A DNA stretch of 10,731 bases from Gallionellaceae bacterium (GTDB taxonomy: Bacteria; Pseudomonadota; Gammaproteobacteria; Burkholderiales; Gallionellaceae). The stretch is taken from assembly GCA_030690855.1 (NCBI GenBank), contig JAUYFR010000138.1, positions 1 to 10,731 on the forward strand. The letters run 5' to 3'. A model generated the notes under the pieces. It saw only the letters and a list, made by a program, of their open reading frames with translations, did no database searches and was not told where the DNA came from. The first letter of the stretch is position 1, and every line of letters begins with the position of its first letter. A program made the position numbers and the translations under genes. This document shows positions 5,790-10,731 of this stretch, one piece after another.

Positions 5790-8390
5790 TTAATCTACCG
5801 CCACGGGCAGTTCAATCCAGAAAGTAGAGCCCACCCCGACTTGGCTTTCCACATTAATCGTGCCATTCATTGCTTCAAGGATGCGGCGCGTAATGGTCAG
5901 ACCAATGCCGGAGCCCTCGATCTCGCCGGACTCTGCGCCTAAGCGGTTAAAAGGCTCAAATAGTTCTGGCAGGCGATCAGCGGCGATGCCTAGGCCACTG
6001 TCAATTACTAGGATGCGTATCTTGCCCGCCGCCATTGGTTTTACTTCGATATGTAATTGGCCGTTTTCACGGTTGTATTTGATGCCGTTGCTCATTAAAT
6101 TGATGAACACTTGCTTTAGGCGTCGGCGATCAGCCACCACGATGGCGTTTTTTTGTCCGACATGACTGACCGTGATTTTTCGTTTTTCTGCTTGCAGGGT
6201 GATAATTTTTAGGCAGTCATTCAGCACATCACACAGCACGACATTGCTTAATCTCAAGTCAATTTTTCCTGATTCGATCTTTGCTAAATCGAGCACTTCG
6301 TCAATGAGGTCGAGCAGGTGATAACCCGCAGAGAGCATGTCCTCAACATTTTCTTTGTGATTGGCGGGGAAGTTTTCGTCCATTTGCATTAACTGGCTGA
6401 AGCCCAAAATTGCGTTCATTGGCGTGCGCAATTCGTGGCTCATGCTGGAGAGAAATGCTGATTTGGCGCGGTTAGAACTATTGGCTTCGTCGCGCGCTTG
6501 AATCAACGCCAGTTCGTTCAGCTTGCTCTGGGTGATGTCTTGCACCATGCCGCGTGATTCGAGTGGTTTGCCCTCAGCATTAAAAGTGGAGTTACATTTT
6601 TCGTTTACCCACTTAATGCGACCATCGCTCATGCGCAAACGATGCGTTACCTCATAGGGTTCATGCGTGATGAGCGAATTGCCATAGGCGTTATTGACTA
6701 AATCGCGGTCATCAGGATGAATGGCATTGAGAAAAGCTTCGTAAGTGGCGGTGAATTTAGATTGGTCAATTTCGAACATGGTAAAAATCTCGTCCGACCA
6801 AATCAACGTGCCAGAGACAAGATCAAGTTGCCAGTTGCCGATTTGAGCAATGTGTTGCGCTTCTTTTAACAGCTTGCTGGTGGCAAGTAATTTTAATTCT
6901 GCTTGTTTACGATCGGTGATGTCGTAAAAAGCCACCAAGTTGGTTGCAACATCTCCATCCTCAAGCAGGGTCGTGGTCACGAGTAAAGTGCGCTTAGAAC
7001 CGTCTTTGCAGCACACTTCAACTTCCATTGGGACGAAAGGTTGTTTACTTTGACGTGACTGAGCGACATTTTCTTGCCATGCTTTCGCAATCCGCTGTTG
7101 ATATTCAGCATCGGGGTAAGCAAGGGGCCACCATGCAGCGAGAGTAGGAATGTCGGCGAGGGTGTAGCCCAGTAAATGAGTAAAGGCCTGATTGAGGTAG
7201 ATAATGTTGCCGAGGTCGTCATTAATGGCAAAAGAAATCGGCGACGCTTCCAAGATATTAAGCGCACGTTGATTGCTGGCGTCGAGTGCTTGGTCGCGTT
7301 TCGACAGGCTTTGAATGAGCAGATTAAAGTGCTTAATCATCGTGCCGATCTCATCTTCACGTAGCACGGGAATGGGCTGTGGTAGGCTTTTAGTGGCAGT
7401 CATGGCAGTCATGGTGTTAACTGCATCCTGCATGGGGGCCAGCTCGCGCCGAACCACCCACCAAGTCATACCCCCTGCCAGCAGAGTCAGTGCAATGGTC
7501 GCGTATAGCATTTGTAGCTGAATGTTGTGAATCGGTGCAAAAGCTTCAGTGATCGGCAAGGTGGCGCCTAAAAACCAATCCGTCCCTTCAATACTTTTGG
7601 CAGAGCCTAATACTTCGACGCCAAAGCGATTTACATACACCGCACTACCCTCATAACCGTCAAGAAATTTATCGATCTTAGGAAGGATGCCGTGTTCTGA
7701 GAACGTTTCTAATAAACGTTTTTTCCCGGTCGAGGTAATGATCATGCGGTTTTTTTTGTCGACTAGAAAATAGGCACCACTTTTTCCGTAATGACTGTTG
7801 GCGAAGGTGTCGAGAAAACTTGGCCGACTCAGATTAAGAACGCCGGAAAGTGCGCCAATTATCCGTTTTTGCTTGTCCAAAATCGGCGTGGTAAAGCTAA
7901 GGAGCGGTGCGTGAGATTTTTTGCCAATCAGGCCTTTGCTAATGTTGGTCTTGCCTGATTTGAGTGCCAAAATAACATGCTCGCGGTCAGCATAGTTGCC
8001 CCCTGTGCGTTGCCAAGAAAGTGGCGCAGAGGCAATACAAGTGCCATCTTCACGCAACACCATAGTGCCACCGCTATATTGCTGTAAAAAAACGGGAAGA
8101 CTTTCTAAGTAGGTTTGTAGCCGAGCGGGGTGATTGAGCAAATCGGGAGTGATTTCTTTAGCAACCTCACTTAGGCCAGCTAATCGATCAGAGACTTCTA
8201 GGCCAACATCTTGTGCCACAAAAGAAACAGCAGAAAACTGTTGGTCGCCTAATAACTGTTTAATGTCTTCGCGCAAAATATAATTAGCGTAAAACAACAA
8301 CGACCATAATCCGATTAAAAAAATAGTCAGGGTAAAAAAGGTAAGACGAATCTTCAGCGAGTTTTTTAAATAGGCAAATTTACGATTCAT
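5790..8390 (-). CDS. Membrane-bound hybrid-less sensor histidine kinase (dCache-HAMP-PAS-PAS-HisKA-HATPase)
   Basis: The 866-residue protein should be an inner-membrane sensor that autophosphorylates and passes phosphate to a response regulator elsewhere. Segments in order: transmembrane helix 1 (about 15-36); periplasmic double-Cache domain (about 40-285, with the NYADREHVILALKSG stretch at 132-146); transmembrane helix 2 (about 293-313); HAMP (314-366); PAS 1 (375-490) closing in a FYDITDRKQAE linker; PAS 2 (505-620), with WSDEIF and HPDD, closing in VQDITQSKL. HisKA follows with phospho-acceptor H652 in SHELRTPMNAILGFS. The HATPase has N box INLMSNGIKYN (763-773), DSGLGI (797-802), FEPFNRL (811-817) and GSGIGLTITRRI (826-837). 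There is no receiver or Hpt domain. AGGA at 8396-8399 is a good ribosome binding site five bases before the ATG. The signal sensed is unknown; dCache domains often bind small organic ligands. Confidence 0.93.
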   Translation of the reverse strand: MNRKFAYLKNSLKIRLTFFTLTIFLIGLWSLLFYANYILREDIKQLLGDQQFSAVSFVAQDVGLEVSDRLAGLSEVAKEITPDLLNHPARLQTYLESLPVFLQQYSGGTMVLREDGTCIASAPLSWQRTGGNYADREHVILALKSGKTNISKGLIGKKSHAPLLSFTTPILDKQKRIIGALSGVLNLSRPSFLDTFANSHYGKSGAYFLVDKKNRMIITSTGKKRLLETFSEHGILPKIDKFLDGYEGSAVYVNRFGVEVLGSAKSIEGTDWFLGATLPITEAFAPIHNIQLQMLYATIALTLLAGGMTWWVVRRELAPMQDAVNTMTAMTATKSLPQPIPVLREDEIGTMIKHFNLLIQSLSKRDQALDASNQRALNILEASPISFAINDDLGNIIYLNQAFTHLLGYTLADIPTLAAWWPLAYPDAEYQQRIAKAWQENVAQSRQSKQPFVPMEVEVCCKDGSKRTLLVTTTLLEDGDVATNLVAFYDITDRKQAELKLLATSKLLKEAQHIAQIGNWQLDLVSGTLIWSDEIFTMFEIDQSKFTATYEAFLNAIHPDDRDLVNNAYGNSLITHEPYEVTHRLRMSDGRIKWVNEKCNSTFNAEGKPLESRGMVQDITQSKLNELALIQARDEANSSNRAKSAFLSSMSHELRTPMNAILGFSQLMQMDENFPANHKENVEDMLSAGYHLLDLIDEVLDLAKIESGKIDLRLSNVVLCDVLNDCLKIITLQAEKRKITVSHVGQKNAIVVADRRRLKQVFINLMSNGIKYNRENGQLHIEVKPMAAGKIRILVIDSGLGIAADRLPELFEPFNRLGAESGEIEGSGIGLTITRRILEAMNGTINVESQVGVGSTFWIELPVAVD

Positions 8391-8431
8391 TATTATCCTG
8401 GCGAGCGTCAGTTATTTGGGGGCGCACAAGT

Positions 8432-8499
8432 GGGTGGAATAATGACACAGAAAATTACAGGGTTGGAATAAAGCGTGGTATCTCGTACCCTCATATTCC
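8432..8499 (-). promoter_or_regulatory. Repeated TTATTCC motif and nested dyad in the kinase leader
   Basis: Upstream of the kinase gene (spacer 8391-8552), GGGTGGAATAA (8432-8442) recurs as GGGTTGGAATAA (8460-8471), and the core returns inverted as TATTCC (8494-8499). GGAATA (8465-8470) pairs with TATTCC (8494-8499) around an inner GGTA/TACC stem (8477-8480, 8486-8489). On the kinase strand a TGTCATTAT at about 8439-8447 resembles an extended -10 but has no good -35. This could be an operator or promoter region for the kinase gene. Nothing coding is visible in the rest of the spacer. The assignment is inferred from pattern only. Confidence 0.3.
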
Positions 8500-8577
8500 G
8501 CACAGCAGGCAAGAAGATTCTCCGTGTAAGATAGGCACAGATTTTTAAATTGAGGGCACCTCTAATAATTCGTCATT

Positions 8578-8674
8578 CCGGCGAAGGCCGGAATCCAGCG
8601 GTTTTATTAAAAGAGGCTTTGCCCTTGCTACGCAAGAAACTATATTTTCTGAACTGGATTCCGGCCTTCGCCGG
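8578..8674. repeat. Pair of inverted dRS3-like palindromes inside the element
   Basis: A perfect 21-base inverted repeat (8578-8598 and 8654-8674) encloses a 55-base loop. Each arm belongs to a smaller palindrome of the form ATTCCGGC-GAAG-GCCGGAAT (8575-8594; the second copy at 8658-8676 lacks one A at its end). The pattern ATTCC-N10-GGAAT resembles the neisserial dRS3 repeat and the very widespread CGTCATTCC...GGAATCCAG repeats of proteobacteria. It could fold as one long stem or two local hairpins. dRS3 repeats serve as recombination targets for some filamentous phages in Neisseria; whether that holds here is unknown. Confidence 0.8.
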
Positions 8675-8682
8675 ATAACCAG

Positions 8683-8709
8683 CCACTTGCCAGCTTGCTG
8701 GCTTAGTGG
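8683..8709. repeat. Hairpin with GCCAGC/GCTGGC core in the right part of the element
   Basis: CCACT-T-GCCAGC-TT-GCTGGC-TT-AGTGG can pair as two stems (five and six base pairs) separated by a small internal loop of unpaired T residues. It lies between the second dRS3-like palindrome and the right terminal repeat and has no counterpart on the left side, so the element is asymmetric. No T-run follows on either strand. Its role is unknown. Confidence 0.55.
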
Positions 8710-8782
8710 ATTGGCTAGTTGCTTCATCAATGACGAAATCTGAATTATTAGAGATGCCCTTAATAAAAAAATGGAACGACGA

Positions 8783-10054
8783 ATGATTTTACGATCAATT
8801 TTAGCGATGTTGCTGGCACTATGTGGTGGCGCAGTGTGGTCAGGCTATTCTGAAGCGGCGCAAGAGGTGAGCGAAAATTCGCCGCAACTCGAAGCGCGCT
8901 TCACAACGCTAGAGGCGGCCATCGCGGAGATCGCTCTTTTGGATGAGCGCATTGCAGAGATTGAAAGCCTTTACGAAGAAAAAGCTAAGCGTGCCAGCAA
9001 GCTAGGTGGCGCTGACACTGATTTTCAGATGCTGGCATTGGCTGAAGCCGCACCCTTGCGAGCGAGAATTTTTGCTTTGGAAAACCATGTATTTATTCTC
9101 GGCGCAGAGAGTTTAGAAACCGAGTTGGCTGATTACGATAAGGTGAAAAAAGAATTCCCTCTGCGTTTTCGCAGCACTATTTCGGCTGTTCGTATTGCTA
9201 AGAAAGCCAGCATTCCGCTCGCCTCGGCGGAGGCTAAAGTTTTTCAGCAGCAGTGGGCAGCGGGGCATATCAAGCCGCAAGCGAAAGTCTCTCTAAGTGA
9301 CGATCCGGTGTTGGCATTAATTAATCACGCGGATAACACGACGCTAACCTTTGCCGCTGGCAGTTTTATGACGGCGGAGGCAAGAAAAAATAAGCTAGAG
9401 CTCACTTTTAGGCCAGCGATGGCCGCTATTCCAGTGGGAAGTTTTGACATGGGGTCTGCTGACTATGGGCCTGTTCACAGCGTTATTCTTAAACGCGCCT
9501 TTGAGGTCAGCATAACCGAGGTAACGCAGGGGCATTGGCGTGCGGTGATGGGTAAAGACCCAGTGCGCTTAAATGGTTGCGACGCATGCCCGATTGAAAA
9601 AGTGAGTTGGGATGACGTGCAAGTCTATCTGCAAAAATTGAATGCAAAAACGGGTAAGCAGTATCGTCTGCCAAGTGAAGCCGAATGGGAGTACGCGTGC
9701 CGTGGTGGCGTAAACCAGAAATTTTGTGGTGGCAATGAGGTGAATGCCGTCGCTTGGTTTGCCGGTAATAGTGGCATCACCTCGCATCCCGTTGCGAGTA
9801 AGCAAGCAAATGCGTTTGGTTTGTTTGATATGAGCGGCAATGTGTGGGAATGGGTGGCCGATGATTACCAACCGAGTTACGACAAAGCACCGGTGGATGG
9901 CAATGCGCGGCAAGGTAGTGGTGCGACGCGCGTGGTGCGTGGAGGCTCGCGTAGCATGAGCGAATTAGGCATTGGAGCAGCGGTGCGAGAGGGTTTTGAG
10001 CCCACGTTCCGCTTCCCCGGAATTGGTTTTAGGATTGCCCATACGCTGCCCTAA
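8783..10054 (+). CDS. Exported coiled-coil protein with SUMF1/formylglycine-generating-enzyme-like domain
   Basis: The 423-residue product starts with a signal peptide (MILRSILAMLLALCGGAVWSG, cut near SEA-AQE, about residue 25), so it should act in the periplasm or beyond. Residues 33-73 are glutamate/leucine-rich and look coiled-coil. From about 217 on there is a SUMF1/FGE-sulfatase (PvdO, EgtB-like) domain: PVGSFDMGS (217-225), RLPSEAEWEYACRGG (295-309), GLFDMSGNVWEWV (346-358), RVVRGGS (383-389) and GIGFRIA (413-419). The FGE catalytic cysteine pair expected after RGGS is missing, so true formylglycine formation is unlikely. Cysteines 266, 269, 306 and 315 may form disulfides. An upstream in-frame ATG at 8771 lacks a ribosome binding site, while GGAACG precedes 8783 at good spacing. 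The gene is divergent from the kinase. Substrate and partner are unknown. Confidence 0.88.
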   Translation: MILRSILAMLLALCGGAVWSGYSEAAQEVSENSPQLEARFTTLEAAIAEIALLDERIAEIESLYEEKAKRASKLGGADTDFQMLALAEAAPLRARIFALENHVFILGAESLETELADYDKVKKEFPLRFRSTISAVRIAKKASIPLASAEAKVFQQQWAAGHIKPQAKVSLSDDPVLALINHADNTTLTFAAGSFMTAEARKNKLELTFRPAMAAIPVGSFDMGSADYGPVHSVILKRAFEVSITEVTQGHWRAVMGKDPVRLNGCDACPIEKVSWDDVQVYLQKLNAKTGKQYRLPSEAEWEYACRGGVNQKFCGGNEVNAVAWFAGNSGITSHPVASKQANAFGLFDMSGNVWEWVADDYQPSYDKAPVDGNARQGSGATRVVRGGSRSMSELGIGAAVREGFEPTFRFPGIGFRIAHTLP

Positions 10055-10074
10055 AATACGCGAAAACGTATAAT
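10046..10074 (+). promoter_or_regulatory. Candidate sigma-70 promoter (distal) for the helicase gene
   Basis: CTGCCC (10046-10051, three of six matches to TTGACA) and a perfect TATAAT (10069-10074) are separated by exactly 17 bases. The -35 overlaps the end of the SUMF1-domain gene. Transcription would begin near 10081 and give a leader of about 100 bases, which is common for RNA helicases with cold-regulated expression. A short dyad, ATACG (10056-10060) and CGTAT (10067-10071), overlaps the spacer and -10 box. Confidence 0.4.
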
Positions 10075-10164
10075 TTGTTGAATATATTGAGTTATTTGTA
10101 AATCTGGGCGTCGTAAAATTAAGCAAAAGGGAAAGGTGATACAGGTCGAAGCCTGTTCATCCAG

Positions 10165-10170
10165 TATAAT
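10165..10170 (+). promoter_or_regulatory. Second TATAAT box 10 bases before the helicase ATG
   Basis: A perfect TATAAT ends 10 bases before the ATG, so initiation would fall near 10177 and leave only about four leader bases. There is no good -35, but a small dyad (ACAGG 10141-10145 with CCTGT 10152-10156) lies where one would be. It may be a promoter for a nearly leaderless mRNA, or a chance match. Confidence 0.3.
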
Positions 10171-10180
10171 AGCGGCACTT

Positions 10181-10731
10181 ATGGACGAAACCTCAATACC
10201 CAAACTTCTGTTTTCCTCACTCGCACTTGATCCAAACATCCTGCGCGCTATCGAAGAAACCGGTTACACCGAACCCACGCCAATTCAAGCTCAGGCTATT
10301 CCGCATGTGATTGCGGGACGCGATTTAATGGCGATGGCACAGACCGGCACCGGCAAAACCGCCGCGTTTACCTTGCCGATGTTGCAACTTTTATTGCCAC
10401 ATGCCAGCACCAGCGCTTCGCCAGCGCGGCATCCTATTCGTGCGCTAATTTTGGCGCCGACGCGTGAGCTAGCGATTCAGGTTCACGAGAACGTGGTCAC
10501 TTATTCTAAGCATGTGCCGTTACGCACCACCGTGGTTTATGGCGGGACGGACATCAAAGCACAGAAGCCTGCGTTGATGGGCGGCGTAGAAATTTTGGTG
10601 GCGACACCGGGCCGTTTATTGGACCATGTAGAAAGCAAAAATCTGCAACTCAATCAAGTACAAGTGTTGATCTTGGACGAGGCAGATCGCATGTTGGACA
10701 TGGGTTTTATGCCTGACCTCAAGCGCATCCT
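10181..10731 (+). CDS. rhlE: DEAD-box ATP-dependent RNA helicase, RhlE type (5' part only)
   Basis: The frame is open to the right edge, giving 183 codons of the N-terminal RecA-like domain of a DEAD-box helicase, which unwinds short RNA duplexes using ATP in ribosome assembly or RNA decay. Visible motifs are the Q motif region GYTEPTPIQAQAIP (28-41), Walker A AQTGTGKT (53-60), motif Ia APTRELAIQ, the GG motif YGGTD, motif Ib ATPGRLLDH and motif II DEAD in LILDEADRMLDMGFMPD. DEAD followed by RMLDMGF is usual for RhlE and its relatives; the C-terminal domain needed to separate these is outside the window. The ATG at 10181 has no Shine-Dalgarno. An in-frame GTG at 10136, after AAGGGAAA at short spacing, is an alternative that would add 15 non-conserved residues. 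Confidence 0.9.
   Translation, partial: MDETSIPKLLFSSLALDPNILRAIEETGYTEPTPIQAQAIPHVIAGRDLMAMAQTGTGKTAAFTLPMLQLLLPHASTSASPARHPIRALILAPTRELAIQVHENVVTYSKHVPLRTTVVYGGTDIKAQKPALMGGVEILVATPGRLLDHVESKNLQLNQVQVLILDEADRMLDMGFMPDLKRI

Larger units (their letters stand above)
8553..8760. mobile_element. MITE-like non-coding element with terminal inverted repeats
   Basis: The left end AGGGCACCTCTAATAATTC (8553-8571) and the reverse complement of the right end (8742-8760) match at 18 of 19 bases. The match resumes internally with CGTCATT, after six extra bases on the right side. The approximately 208 bp element has no credible gene: a minus-strand frame at 8545-8730 encodes LDSGLRRND, the familiar spurious translation of this repeat type. 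Flanks TTGA (8550-8553) and TTAA (8760-8763) look like an imperfect target duplication if the ends are drawn one base inward. The arrangement suggests a small non-autonomous element moved by a transposase in trans. The AGGGCAYCTCTAA end looks like those of IS5-type elements, but that family link is only a guess. It lies between divergent genes and ends 22 bases before the downstream start. Confidence 0.75.

Noticed and set aside
8545..8730. Minus-strand 61-codon frame across the repeat element
   Set aside because: Its product contains LDSGLRRND, the familiar artefact of translating CGTCATTCC...GGAATCCAG repeats, and the frame lies almost wholly within the element.
8783..8850. Lipoprotein signal for the SUMF1-domain protein
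   Set aside because: The cysteine in LALCGG is preceded by leucine, where a lipobox needs Gly, Ala or Ser; a Sec type I cleavage near SEA-AQE fits better.
10056..10074. Intrinsic terminator after the SUMF1-domain gene
   Set aside because: The ATACG/CGTAT stem has only five pairs and no clean T-run; the same bases read better as a promoter -10 region.

Overview
The window reads as ordinary chromosome of a Gram-negative proteobacterium, most likely a betaproteobacterium (Nitrosomonadales, Methylophilaceae or Gallionellaceae would fit). The reasons are the order surA-pdxA-rsmA, the block thiD-thiE-hemL, protein sequences that look betaproteobacterial, a periplasmic chaperone gene implying an outer membrane, and mixed base composition by eye. 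This placement rests on recalled gene order and sequence feel; no search was run.

Layout. (1) 1-2117, plus strand: the 3' end of surA (outer-membrane protein chaperone), pdxA (vitamin B6 synthesis) and rsmA (16S rRNA dimethyltransferase). surA and pdxA share one base in a TAATG junction. A 28-codon reading frame of unknown reality fills the pdxA-rsmA gap and meets rsmA in a second TAATG junction. (2) 2118-2312: a spacer with a long imperfect inverted repeat (REP/MITE-like) that closes the first operon. (3) 2313-5750, plus strand: thiD and thiE (two arms of thiamine synthesis), hemL (heme precursor synthesis, overlapping thiE by 4 bases), then engB (ribosome-assembly GTPase). (4) 5790-8390, minus strand: an 866-residue membrane sensor histidine kinase (dCache, HAMP, PAS, PAS, HisKA, HATPase) with no response regulator in view. 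(5) 8391-8782: a gene-poor divergent spacer. Its right half is a non-coding element of about 208 bp, bounded by terminal inverted repeats and carrying two palindromes like the neisserial dRS3 repeat. (6) 8783-10054, plus strand: an exported coiled-coil protein with a C-terminal formylglycine-generating-enzyme-type (SUMF1) domain that lacks the catalytic cysteines. (7) 10181 to the end, plus strand: the first 183 codons of a DEAD-box RNA helicase (RhlE type), cut by the window edge.

How it fits together. Left of 5750 the genes are housekeeping: cofactors (PLP, thiamine, heme), ribosome maturation (RsmA, EngB) and envelope protein folding (SurA). PdxA contributes to PLP, which HemL needs, but such proximity is common. 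The right half is accessory: a sensor kinase facing a secreted SUMF1-domain protein, with a mobile repeat lodged in their shared upstream region. I see no CRISPR array, tRNA, rRNA, phage gene or full insertion sequence, and no clear undescribed system. The best candidates for a second look are the composite repeat element and the kinase/SUMF1 pair it separates.
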